Assembly: GCA_030041985.1 (NCBI GenBank)
Contig: JASIAM010000225.1
Span: forward strand, 1 to 37,923
Length of the DNA stretch: 37,923 bases
Direction of reading: 5' to 3'
DNA from: Bryobacteraceae bacterium
GTDB lineage: Bacteria; Acidobacteriota; Terriglobia; Bryobacterales; Bryobacteraceae
In this document: positions 1 through 7,737 of the stretch, piece after piece
Numbering within the stretch: the first letter of the stretch is position 1
Layout: each line of letters starts with the position of its first letter
Notes under the pieces: generated by a model
Told to the model about the DNA's origin: nothing
What the model saw: the letters and a program-made list of their open reading frames with translations, nothing else
The model's database searches: none
Position numbers and translations under genes: made by a program

Positions 1-1
1 T

Positions 2-295
2 TCCGCGCTCCAAAACCGCCAGGTTGATTTGATTGCGGCCAACTCCACGGACGGCCTGATATCAGCCCTTCCGGTAACCGTTCTCGACGATGACCGCCAC
101 TATTTTCCACCGTATCAATGTGCCGTGGTAGTCCGCGAAGCTGCTCTCGCGCGCTATCCGAAACTGCGGGCGGCAATCGAGCAACTTTCCGGCAAAATTT
201 CCGATACCGCCATGCGCCGGCTCAATTTCGAAGTGGATGGCAAGCACCGCCCCGCCGCCGAAGTAGCTGCAGAATTCCTGCGCGGCTTGCATTGA
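2..295 (+). CDS. Glycine betaine/choline ABC transporter substrate-binding protein, C-terminal part (partial)
   Basis: The reading frame is already open at the left edge, so only the last 97 residues are present. They resemble the end of an OpuAC-type substrate-binding domain. Typical stretches are QVDLIAANSTDGLI, LDDDRHYFPPYQ followed by an AVVVRE strand, then a PKLRAAIEQLSGKIS helix and a final MRRLNFEVDGK segment. Proteins of this family capture glycine betaine, choline or related osmoprotectants for an ABC importer, either as separate periplasmic proteins or fused to the permease. Which arrangement applies here cannot be told because the start lies outside the window. The frame ends in TGA and is followed by about 210 bases without a clear gene. 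Confidence 0.8.
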   Translation, partial: SALQNRQVDLIAANSTDGLISALPVTVLDDDRHYFPPYQCAVVVREAALARYPKLRAAIEQLSGKISDTAMRRLNFEVDGKHRPAAEVAAEFLRGLH

Positions 296-509
296 CTCAC
301 GGGCCAGTCACACCGAATTTCGAAAATTGGCAAATTTCGTAAATTCCCGCGACTGTGGAGGATACTCGCAATTTCCAGGGCCGCTTGGCCGGAGATCCGT
401 TCGCCCGCGGGCTACACTGCGGTTGGAAAAGCGTGGGGCAACGCGGCCATGAAAGCCGTGACTGACAAAACCGGCCACTGCGTTTTCGAATTCCCCGCGG
501 AGACAATGG

Positions 510-1094
510 ATGCTGGAAGAAAGAGAAGGAAAATTAGAAGAAACAGTAGATCTGGAAGCGTGGATGGGCAGCCGCGCCGCCGCGCGGTGCTCTGCCGCAG
601 CCGCCCAGTGGCTGCGCGCCATCCGGACCAGGAAGCTCTATCGGGCCTCCCAACTCACGTGGGAAGAATTCTGCAAACAGCGCGTCGGTATCGACCGCTC
701 CAATGCCGACGCGATTATTCGCAGACTCGAAGAATTCGGCCCGGCATATTTTCATCTCGCGGCGCTCGTGCGCATGAGTCCGCAAAGGTTTCGCTTGATT
801 GCGTCCTTTGTGCGCGAGCGGGGCCTCGAGTATAACGGCGAGCTGATTCCTTTCGAAGCTGCGCAGGCCTCGCGTCTCGCTGCGGCAGTCAAGGACCTGG
901 CCGCGCGCCACGCCGCCTCGGCCGATCCAGCACGCCGGCTGCGGCGTGCCCAGATCGCGCTGAAGAGCGCGCTAACCAGCCTGGAGACCGTGAGCAACCT
1001 GCCCATGGACTTGCTTGACCGCCAGAGCCTGCACGCCACCTTCGAGCACGCTATGGAGAAACTCGGCCGCCTCTCTTGTATTGTTCCTCATTGA
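510..1094 (+). CDS. Conserved-looking protein of unknown function (194 aa)
   Basis: I do not recognise this protein as a named family. It is mostly helical and rich in Ala, Arg and Leu, with no signal peptide or membrane segment. Residues about 43-75 (LYRASQLTWEEFCKQRVGI followed by DRSNADAIIRRLEE) recall a short helical motif seen in some phage- and plasmid-type DNA-binding proteins, where a 'W-E-E-F-C' helix precedes a helix-turn-helix. That resemblance is only suggestive. The ATG at 510 is supported by a GGAG at 499-502, seven bases upstream; an overlapping ATG at 506 is out of frame. The gene stands alone, 64 bases before the VWA gene. Confidence 0.6.
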   Translation: MLEEREGKLEETVDLEAWMGSRAAARCSAAAAQWLRAIRTRKLYRASQLTWEEFCKQRVGIDRSNADAIIRRLEEFGPAYFHLAALVRMSPQRFRLIASFVRERGLEYNGELIPFEAAQASRLAAAVKDLAARHAASADPARRLRRAQIALKSALTSLETVSNLPMDLLDRQSLHATFEHAMEKLGRLSCIVPH

Positions 1095-1123
1095 CCTTTG
1101 GGGGCTGCGTTTAGAGGCTGGGT

Positions 1124-1152
1124 TTGGCAGAGGCGCCAAGCTGGTATACAAT
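1124..1152 (+). promoter_or_regulatory. Candidate sigma70-type promoter of the VWA gene
   Basis: TTGGCA (1124-1129) and TACAAT (1147-1152) are separated by exactly 17 bases. The -10 element ends only six bases before the ATG at 1159, so the predicted transcript would start at or next to the start codon. No Shine-Dalgarno sequence lies in between, which points to a leaderless mRNA. Confidence 0.5.
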
Positions 1153-1158
1153 CTCCGC

Positions 1159-2118
1159 ATGATACAGCGCTTGCTGGCCGTCTCGATTATAACGTTCGGC
1201 TCCCTGGCGCTGGCGCAAGACGTGGCGATCGTACCGGCTCTGCCACCTCGCAACCCGGCGCTACCCCCTATTCCACCTGACCCGCTCGTGCGGGTGGATT
1301 CCGCCCTGGTGCTCATCCCGGCGCATGTGACCACTGTTACCGGCGCTCCGGTCACTGACTTGAGCGTTCAGAACTTCCATCTATATGAAGACAATGTCGA
1401 GCAGACGGTGGCTTCGTTCAGCGCCGAGGAGGCTCCGATCTCGGTTGGCCTGCTGTTCGATGCGAGCGGCAGCATGCGCAACAAACTCGCCAAGGCCTCC
1501 GAAGCCGCCTCCCGCTTCTTTTCCACTGCCAACGCGCAGGATGAATTCTTTCTTGTGAAAATCAGCGGCCGCGCAAAACTGGTCGAACCGTTCACTACGG
1601 ATTCGCTTGGTCTCGTACAACAAATTCGCCACTTCCGTCCCGCGGGCCAGACTCCTCTGTTCGATGCCATCCACCTGGCGATGAAGCAGATGAAGACTGC
1701 CCGCAATTCCCGGAAAGCGCTCCTTATTATTTCCGATGGTGGCGATAATTGGAGCACCCACACCTTCCACGAGATTCGCGAAGCTTTGCTCGAGTCCGAC
1801 GTACAACTCTATGCCATCGGCATCTTCGATGAAGACTTCACCCGCAATCATGCCCCGGAGGAAGTGAGGGGGCCGATGCTGCTCCGAGTCCTCGCGGCGC
1901 AAACGGGCGGGCGGCTCTACTCAGTCTCTTCGCTCGAAGACTTACCGGAGATTGGCGCCAGGATCAGCCGTGAGCTACGCCAACAATACGTGCTCGGTTA
2001 CTACTCCACCAATACAACCCGCGATGGCAAGTACCGGCACGTCAAGGTAAGAGTGACCTCCGAGACGCCGGAACTAAGGGTTTCGTTCCGCACCGGATAT
2101 TACGCGCCCAACCAGTGA
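1159..2118 (+). CDS. Secreted VWA-domain protein of the acidobacterial VWFA family
   Basis: The 319-residue protein begins with a signal peptide (MIQRLLAVSIITFGSLALAQ), then a proline-rich linker. A short beta-rich domain follows (about 45-92, with NFHLYEDNVEQ), then a von Willebrand A domain. The metal-ion-dependent adhesion site is complete: DASGS at 101-105, the Thr of GQTPLFDA at 165 and the Asp of ISDGGDN at 193. The C-terminus carries the RELRQQYVLGYY motif and ends with RTGYYAPNQ, typical of the secreted VWFA-related proteins abundant in Acidobacteria. The role is unknown but probably metal-dependent protein binding in the envelope. An upstream in-frame start at 1015 would destroy the signal peptide and overlap the preceding gene, so I chose the ATG at 1159. 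Confidence 0.85.
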   Translation: MIQRLLAVSIITFGSLALAQDVAIVPALPPRNPALPPIPPDPLVRVDSALVLIPAHVTTVTGAPVTDLSVQNFHLYEDNVEQTVASFSAEEAPISVGLLFDASGSMRNKLAKASEAASRFFSTANAQDEFFLVKISGRAKLVEPFTTDSLGLVQQIRHFRPAGQTPLFDAIHLAMKQMKTARNSRKALLIISDGGDNWSTHTFHEIREALLESDVQLYAIGIFDEDFTRNHAPEEVRGPMLLRVLAAQTGGRLYSVSSLEDLPEIGARISRELRQQYVLGYYSTNTTRDGKYRHVKVRVTSETPELRVSFRTGYYAPNQ

Positions 2119-2123
2119 GAGGC

Positions 2124-2176
2124 AGTCGTCAGTTATCAGTTATCAGTGATTAGCTGACAACTGACAACTGACAACT
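2124..2176. repeat. Inverted heptamer repeat (TTATCAG / CTGACAA) between convergent genes
   Basis: The left half contains CAGTTATCAGTTATCAG and the right half CTGACAACTGACAACTG, so the two halves can fold into a long stem. On the minus strand the mismatched positions become G-U pairs, making the RNA stem continuous there. The element fills almost all the space between the stop codons of the VWA gene (plus) and the barrel gene (minus). Similar heptamers recur near 20.2 and 24.3 kb. It may act as a bidirectional terminator or 3'-end stabiliser, but no T-run follows it. Confidence 0.7.
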
Positions 2177-2178
2177 AA

Positions 2179-2805
2179 TTACCAGCGGAATCCGAAAGTG
2201 ACCGGGATGTAGTCTACATGTGAACCAGTCATGTAGATATGGTCGTAGCGCGCTTCGGCAAAGAATTTGCCGTGACCCAATGCTCCAAACGCCATGCCGG
2301 CTCCAATATCAAAGCCCGGCCGATTGACTGAATAAGAAGAGAGAATCTGGGTCGTAGCTACTGCCACCGGAGTAAAGCCAAAGAAGGGATTGTAGCCTGG
2401 CACAACAGCCACACTCGGCGCTGTGAACTGCTGGTACCAGTGAAACAGGCCGCCACCGCCTGTAACGTAAAAATCCACGTGACCGTGTGGGTTTAGATGT
2501 ATGATTGGATCTAATGTGGCGGAGAAAATGTGCACCGATCCACCCGGCACACCGATATTCGCGAGAGCGCTGTTGCTAATGCCCAGATCGTCGAAGCCGA
2601 GGTCGACGTTAGCTCCCAGATGTGAGTTAAAGTTAACACCAGCGCCGCCGCGAACATTCCATCCCGTATTTAAGTTTGATCCCGTTATACCAACTGGTTG
2701 AACAAAACCACCACCGATTGAAAAAGTGAAGGTAGGAACCTCCTGCGCGTTCAGTAAACCCGCGGCTAACAGGCATGCACTCAACAGTAAGTAAAAACTT
2801 TTCAT
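2179..2805 (-). CDS. Small outer-membrane beta-barrel protein (OmpA/OmpW-like size)
   Basis: This 208-residue protein has a signal peptide (MKSFYLLLSACLLAAGLLNAQ). Alternating hydrophobic, Gly- and aromatic-rich strands follow, such as FTFSIGGGFVQPVG, GGAGVNFNSHLGANVDLGF, HVDFYVTGGGGLFHW and KFFAEARYDHIY. It ends with FGFRW, the terminal aromatic residue typical of outer-membrane barrel proteins. An eight-stranded barrel is the likely fold. No periplasmic peptidoglycan-binding domain is present. The substrate or role cannot be read from the sequence. It follows the DUF2911 gene on the same strand after about 100 bases, and its leader contains a small AGCGC-TTCG-GCGCT hairpin near 2840-2853. 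Confidence 0.75.
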   Translation of the reverse strand: MKSFYLLLSACLLAAGLLNAQEVPTFTFSIGGGFVQPVGITGSNLNTGWNVRGGAGVNFNSHLGANVDLGFDDLGISNSALANIGVPGGSVHIFSATLDPIIHLNPHGHVDFYVTGGGGLFHWYQQFTAPSVAVVPGYNPFFGFTPVAVATTQILSSYSVNRPGFDIGAGMAFGALGHGKFFAEARYDHIYMTGSHVDYIPVTFGFRW

Positions 2806-2908
2806 CGTCTGTAATGTCCCCTAAAGATTCGTTAGCGCCGAAGCGCTGCTTAGGCGGATGCAGTTTGCTGCCCAAAGTGACAGCGCTCCCGTATGCCGGG
2901 AACGGCGG

Positions 2909-3424
2909 CTATTTCACCGTGAAGGGGATCGAGGCGTCGTAATTGTCCCAGGCGATTTCCAGCTTACCTTGATTGCTGCCGGCACTCGAAAGAGCAATCT
3001 TCAACGTCTCAATAGGTTTGGCCGGCTTATTCGTAGTCATCGGGACGCGTCCCAGGTCGCGGTCCTGATGGTATTCGAGGCCCCACTGCCCGGTCTGCTT
3101 ATTGACAATTAAGGTCCACTTGTTCGGCTCGGGCAGAACCCACAGCGTGTAGTCGCCCCTGGGCACACGCAAGCCACCAATGTCCAGATCGGCATCCGTG
3201 TGCAAGGCTGTGGCGTCATTGGCGCCGGCCCGCCACACCGGATATGTCGGGTCGTGAGATACCAAGCCGCCCGGTCCGAAAATTTTGCGCCCGCGGACCG
3301 AAGGCGCGCTGTAATGAATGCTGACCGTCTTGCCGCTGATGGTTACGGAAGTCTGCTCCGGCGGGCTGCCCTGCGCATAAGCAATGAAGGCAACAGCGGA
3401 AACGAGTAGCAATCGAAGTATCAT
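2909..3424 (-). CDS. DUF2911 domain protein, exported
   Basis: The 171-residue protein starts with a signal peptide (MILRLLLVSAVAFIAYAQG). The DUF2911 pattern follows: VSIHYSAPSVRGRKIFG, PVWRAGANDATALHTDADL, VPRGDYTLWVLPE, WTLIVNKQTGQWG and a final KLEIAWDNYDASIPF. This domain is common in exported proteins of Acidobacteria and Bacteroidetes; its function is not established. The start at 3424 puts the signal peptide at the N-terminus; the open frame extends 14 codons further upstream but without signal features. A TATACT hexamer at 3439-3444 (minus strand) sits 14 bases upstream and may be its -10 element, although no good -35 is visible. It may be co-transcribed with the barrel gene downstream. 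Confidence 0.85.
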   Translation of the reverse strand: MILRLLLVSAVAFIAYAQGSPPEQTSVTISGKTVSIHYSAPSVRGRKIFGPGGLVSHDPTYPVWRAGANDATALHTDADLDIGGLRVPRGDYTLWVLPEPNKWTLIVNKQTGQWGLEYHQDRDLGRVPMTTNKPAKPIETLKIALSSAGSNQGKLEIAWDNYDASIPFTVK

Positions 3425-3493
3425 TTCTCTCTTTCGAGAGTATACCGCTTGCATCGCGCCCGCCACTGCGTCATGGTTAAGGTGATGGTATCG

Positions 3494-3778
3494 ATGGAGT
3501 TCCTGCGCGGTGTGCTGGGTGTTCTGGCTATCTTCTTTTCACACCTGGCGGGCCGTTCCGGGGCGCGGGTTCGCAGAGGCACGCAAAAAATCACCGGTTT
3601 CTACAGCATGCTCGCCCGCGTGGCCTTATGCGTGACAGGCGTTTCCATCCGGCACCCTTTAGAAGCCATGGATATTATCATCTGGGTCCTCTGCGCGGCA
3701 GCTTTTGCTTTGGGCTGGTGGGATGCCTCCCGCGCGCGGCCGGACGAAGACCTCGCGAAAGAGATGTTCCGGGAGTAG
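3494..3778 (+). CDS. Small membrane protein of unknown function, upstream of the ADOP permease
   Basis: The 94-residue protein has two clear hydrophobic stretches, near residues 3-18 (FLRGVLGVLAIFFSHL) and 61-77 (DIIIWVLCAAAFALGWW). A weaker one lies between them. It ends in a short charged tail. The ATG at 3494 is preceded by AAGGTG at 3479-3484 with a nine-base gap; an in-frame ATG at 3473 is possible. It stops nine bases before the permease gene, so the two are probably one transcript, and it may be an accessory subunit. I do not recognise it as a named family. Confidence 0.6.
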   Translation: MEFLRGVLGVLAIFFSHLAGRSGARVRRGTQKITGFYSMLARVALCVTGVSIRHPLEAMDIIIWVLCAAAFALGWWDASRARPDEDLAKEMFRE

Positions 3779-3787
3779 CATAGAGCG

Positions 3788-6319
3788 ATGACCGCCCCGG
3801 TCTGGTTGGACGCTCTCGGGCACGACTTGCGCTACGGAGCGCGGCAGCTTCGGAGCAGCCCCGGGTTTACTTTGGTGGCTGTGCTTTCGCTGGCATTGGG
3901 CATCGGCGCCAATACCGCCATTTTCCAGCTCGTCGATGCGGTGCGGCTGCGCACCCTCCCGGTGCGCGCACCGCAGGAGTTGGTCTCGATCGACTTTCCC
4001 AAAGAAGCCATGCGCGATGGCTGGCAGATCGGGCGCGGCGCCCGGCTCACCTATCCCCTATTCGATGAAATCCGTAAGCGGCAGCGGGCATTTGCGGGGG
4101 TATTTGCATGGGCGCCAACCCACTTCAATCTTGCCTCCGGCGGCGAACCGCGCCTTGCGGAAGGGATGTTTGTCAGCGGCAGTTTCTTCGAGACTCTGGG
4201 CGTCTCGCCCGTGGTGGGCCGCACAATCACGCCAGCCGATGACCAGCCCGTCTGCGCTTCTCCAGGCGCCGTGATCAGCTATTCGTTTTGGCAGCGGGAA
4301 TTCGGCGGCAATCGCGCGGTGATCGGGCGCAACGTAGCCATCGAGGATCGTCCATTTCCGGTGATCGGCGTTACGCCGGCGTCTTTCTTCGGCGTGGAAG
4401 TGGGTCATCGTTACGAGGCGGCTCTGCCACTGTGTGCAGACACGCTGCTGAACCCGCCGGAGCGGCAAAAGTTTGCAAACCGTACGTTCTGGTGGCTGTC
4501 CATCATGGGCCGCCTGAAGCCCGGATGGACGGTGAAGCGGGCCGCTGCGCACATCGCAGCGTTATCGCCCGCCGTCATGCAGGCGACGCTGCCGCCAGGC
4601 TATCGCCCGGATGCCGCGAAACAATACCTGCAAAATCGGTTGATGGTCTCAGCCAGTGGCACCGGAATATCCGAGTTGCGCCAGCCGTATGAAACACCGC
4701 TCTGGCTGTTGCTGGCAACCACCGGACTGGTGCTGCTCATCGCCTGCGCCAATCTGGCCAATCTGCTGTTGGCGCGCGCCAGTGTACGGGAGCGCGAAAT
4801 CGCCGTCCGGCAGGCCCTGGGCGCGCCGCGTAGACGCTTGATCGGCCAACTGCTCTCCGAAAGCATGCTTCTGGCCATCGCCGGCTCACTCCTCGGCGCG
4901 GCAGTGGCACAAGTGGTCAGCCGCTCGCTGGTGGCCTTCCTGGCAACGCCCAATGACCCGCTGTTTCTCGGCTTGGGTCTCGATTACCGCGTGCTCGCGT
5001 TCACCGCTGCGCTGGGTGTGGGCACCTGTCTTCTGTTTGGTCTGCTGCCCGCATTTCGCGCGACGCGCGTCGCGCCTGCAGTCGCCATGCGCTCGGGCGG
5101 CCGCGGCTCCAGCGCGGGGCCGGAACGATTCAGCTTGCGCCGGGCGCTCGTAGCCACGCAGGTCGCGCTTTCGCTCGTGTTGCTGGTCGGCGCGCTGCTC
5201 TTCGTGGGAAGCCTCCAAAAGCTCCTCGCAATCGATCCCGGTTTTCGGCCGCAGGGCGTAATGGCAGTGGAACTCGATTTCCACCGCATGCACTACAGCA
5301 AACCACAATCGCTGGCAGCCATACGCGATCTGCTGGAGCGCGTTCGCGCCGTGCCAGGCGTGACTTCAGCGGCGGAATCGATTGTCTGGCCTATCAGCGG
5401 CAGCAGTTGGAATGGCTGGGTGCATACCGCCAGCGGCATCCGCCAGCAGGCTAATGCCAGCGAGGCGGGGCCGCGCTTCTTTCAAACCATCGGCACTCCC
5501 CTTATGGCGGGCCGCGATTTCGACGAGCGCGATACGCCGAACTCTCCCAAAGTCGCGATCGTCAATGAAGCGTTTGCGCGCATCTTTTTCGGCGGCGCCA
5601 ATCCTGTCGGCCGCACTTTTTTCAACGAGGGGGATGCCGGCCAGCCTGACACCGCTTACCAAGTCATTGGACTCGCCCGCAATTCCAAGTATCAGGACAT
5701 CCGCGAGGATTTCCGCCCGATCTTCTACATGCCAATGTCGCAGGACGATCGCAGCAATTTCGGATGGGATTTCGCCAGCTTCCTCGTCCACGCGAACTTA
5801 TCCCAGGAGAAAGCCCCATTGCAAGGTGTTCGCAGCGCTGTGAAGAGGGCGATAGCCGGCGTCAGCCCGGGCATCGGAATCGAGTTTTCCGTGCTCTCCG
5901 ACAATATCAAGGAAAGCCTTTTGCGCGACCGCTTGATGGCCACTCTCTCCGGCGCCTTCGGGCTGCTGGCCGGCTTGCTCGCCACGCTGGGCCTCTACGG
6001 CGTGATCGCGTATATGGTGGCGCGGCGGCAAAACGAAATCGGTGTCCGCATGGCTCTCGGAGCGGACCGCGGGCGCGTAATCCGGCTGGTGCTGCGCGAA
6101 GCCTCTTTTCTGTTGGCGGCGGGCCTGCTGATCGGGACGGCCCTCGCGCTCTGGGCAGGCCAAGCAGCCAGTGCGCTGCTCTACGGCCTCAAACCGTACG
6201 ACCCGGCAACGCTTGCGAGCGCCCTCGTGTTGCTCGCCGCTGTCGGTCTCGCCGCCAGCTACCTTCCGGCGCGCCGCGCCGCCCGCATGGATCCCATGGA
6301 CGCTTTGCGCGAGGAGTAA
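3788..6319 (+). CDS. ABC transporter permease of the acidobacterial duplicated type (ADOP)
   Basis: This 843-residue protein has the ADOP layout: one transmembrane segment after a short N-terminus ([20 protein letters not shown], then [20 protein letters not shown]), a MacB-type periplasmic domain, and an FtsX block of three helices (about 300-430, with [20 protein letters not shown]). The whole plan is then repeated: a membrane segment near 455, a second MacB-type domain, and a final FtsX block from about 710 ([20 protein letters not shown]) ending in [17 protein letters not shown]. The protein contains no ATPase, so a partner would have to be encoded elsewhere. Members of this family resemble MacB-type mechanotransmitters or exporters, but substrates are unknown. 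The small membrane protein gene precedes it by nine bases; I see no PadR regulator adjacent. Confidence 0.9.
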   Translation: MTAPVWLDALGHDLRYGARQLRSSPGFTLVAVLSLALGIGANTAIFQLVDAVRLRTLPVRAPQELVSIDFPKEAMRDGWQIGRGARLTYPLFDEIRKRQRAFAGVFAWAPTHFNLASGGEPRLAEGMFVSGSFFETLGVSPVVGRTITPADDQPVCASPGAVISYSFWQREFGGNRAVIGRNVAIEDRPFPVIGVTPASFFGVEVGHRYEAALPLCADTLLNPPERQKFANRTFWWLSIMGRLKPGWTVKRAAAHIAALSPAVMQATLPPGYRPDAAKQYLQNRLMVSASGTGISELRQPYETPLWLLLATTGLVLLIACANLANLLLARASVREREIAVRQALGAPRRRLIGQLLSESMLLAIAGSLLGAAVAQVVSRSLVAFLATPNDPLFLGLGLDYRVLAFTAALGVGTCLLFGLLPAFRATRVAPAVAMRSGGRGSSAGPERFSLRRALVATQVALSLVLLVGALLFVGSLQKLLAIDPGFRPQGVMAVELDFHRMHYSKPQSLAAIRDLLERVRAVPGVTSAAESIVWPISGSSWNGWVHTASGIRQQANASEAGPRFFQTIGTPLMAGRDFDERDTPNSPKVAIVNEAFARIFFGGANPVGRTFFNEGDAGQPDTAYQVIGLARNSKYQDIREDFRPIFYMPMSQDDRSNFGWDFASFLVHANLSQEKAPLQGVRSAVKRAIAGVSPGIGIEFSVLSDNIKESLLRDRLMATLSGAFGLLAGLLATLGLYGVIAYMVARRQNEIGVRMALGADRGRVIRLVLREASFLLAAGLLIGTALALWAGQAASALLYGLKPYDPATLASALVLLAAVGLAASYLPARRAARMDPMDALREE

Positions 6320-6686
6320 AGCCAGTAGCCTCTACCCGTGTTATCGAGCGTACCCACAGATCTAGTATCTTCTAATCTTTTGCAGACCCGGTCCGCAATC
6401 TGAACGCAAACATACTGATCGCCGGCGGTGATGGGGCTACTCTAAGCTTTAAGGCTGCGCGATGGAAATGGCCTATGGCCCGGAGTTGATTTTCCCGCGC
6501 TGCCGAACCGCGCGCTTGCGGGTACACATCCCGGCTCGGAACCTTTTGGCCTGTACGGCCCGCTCCCCCGTACGATTTTCAGGCGTCACCCGCACACGAG
6601 ACGGCTGTCTATGAACCGCTCTCGTGGGCTATGACTTCAGACAGCCGGCTGGCGTTTGCGCAATCCGCCAGGAAGAGAGTGGAACT
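6320..6686. other. Intergenic stretch with gene-like fragments
   Basis: No complete gene is visible. Two plus-strand frames read like protein for 30-60 codons. One runs from just after a TAA to a stop (…LNANILIAGGDGATLSFKA…). A second, in another frame, runs on towards 6630 (…GVDFPALPNRALAG…). They could be decayed remains of one gene broken by frameshifts, or chance. I see no convincing promoter. Confidence 0.3.
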
Positions 6687-7724
6687 TTGCTGACAGTGCT
6701 TCAAGTGGCATGTCCTGTGGTGCCAGTCAGTTTCGATGCCGCAGGAGGTCCGGAACAGGTGCTGGCCACTTTGGATCGGGGATTGGTGCACAGTGGCCAC
6801 TGCTCGTTGGTAATTGCTTGCGACGGATCGCACACGGAGGGACACCTGTTGGCCATCCCTTGTCCGGCGGTTGTCAACGATGAAGCGCGCTGCGCGGTTT
6901 GGAACTGTGTGCGAGCCCGGCTCAGGGAGGCCTTGCAGATTTGGGCCATCGATATCGTCCACATGCACGGCGTGGATTTCCATGAGTACCTCCCGCCGCC
7001 TGGCGTTCCGGTTCTGGCGACTTTGCATTTGCCCGTGTCTTTCTATCCGGAGAAAATTTTCGGGCAAACGCGAACGGATACGTATCTGAATTGTGTTTCC
7101 GAATCACAACGCCTCACGTGTCCGCCATCCGGAAACAAACCATTGCTGGTCGAAAATGGCATTCCCGTTAATCTCTTCCCCAGAGAGCCTGCTTCGAAGA
7201 GCGACTATGCTCTCGCGCTAGGTAGAATTTGCCGGGAGAAAGGTTTTCACCTCGCATTGGAGGCAGCGGAACGCGCGAGGGTGCCTCTTTGGATTGGTGG
7301 GGAGGTCTTGCGAAACCAAGAACACCAGGAGTATTTTCAACAGGAGTTGCTTCCCAGGATCAAGCCACCACACCGGTATCTCGGCCCGGTTGGCTTCGAT
7401 CGTAAAGTTACCCTGCTGGCGCACGCGCGCTGCCTGCTGGCGGCAAGTCTTGTGGCCGAGACCAGTTCCCTGGTGGTCATGGAGGCGCTCGCCTGCGGCA
7501 CACCTGTCATCGCCTTCCCGTCAGGCGCGGTGCGCGAATTAGTGGAGCACTCGAAAACCGGGTTTCTCGTTACCAATCCGGCCGAGATGGCTGCGGCGAT
7601 CGCGCATTCGGACGAGATTGACCGGTGGGAATGCCAGCACCAGGCGCGCCTTCGTTTTTCGGACGAGCATATGATCGGCGCCTACTGCGCGCTGTACAAA
7701 AAAATCAGCCTGTCACGCATGTAA
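6687..7724 (+). CDS. Glycosyltransferase family 4 (GT-B fold)
   Basis: The 345-residue protein shows the two Rossmann-like halves of GT4 enzymes. The N-terminal half opens with LTVLQVACPVVPVSFDAAGGPEQV, where the glycine loop meets the acceptor side, and contains DIVHMHGVDFHEYL. The C-terminal half has ALGRICREKGFHLALEAA and the nucleotide-sugar-binding signature ETSSLVVMEALACGTPVIAF followed by GAVRELVEHSKTGFLV. It would transfer a sugar from a nucleotide donor; the acceptor is unknown. I favour the TTG at 6687 because the N-terminal beta strand begins there and AGGAAGAG lies about ten bases upstream. An in-frame GTG at 6624 is an alternative. The gene ends 13 bases from the convergent uvrA stop. 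Confidence 0.85.
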   Translation: MLTVLQVACPVVPVSFDAAGGPEQVLATLDRGLVHSGHCSLVIACDGSHTEGHLLAIPCPAVVNDEARCAVWNCVRARLREALQIWAIDIVHMHGVDFHEYLPPPGVPVLATLHLPVSFYPEKIFGQTRTDTYLNCVSESQRLTCPPSGNKPLLVENGIPVNLFPREPASKSDYALALGRICREKGFHLALEAAERARVPLWIGGEVLRNQEHQEYFQQELLPRIKPPHRYLGPVGFDRKVTLLAHARCLLAASLVAETSSLVVMEALACGTPVIAFPSGAVRELVEHSKTGFLVTNPAEMAAAIAHSDEIDRWECQHQARLRFSDEHMIGAYCALYKKISLSRM

Positions 7725-7737
7725 TTTTGTGAAGGCA

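Noticed and set aside
449-835. A 128-codon plus-strand frame overlapping the 194-residue unknown protein
   Set aside because: Arg-rich out-of-frame shadow. The gene at 510 has the better composition and ribosome site.
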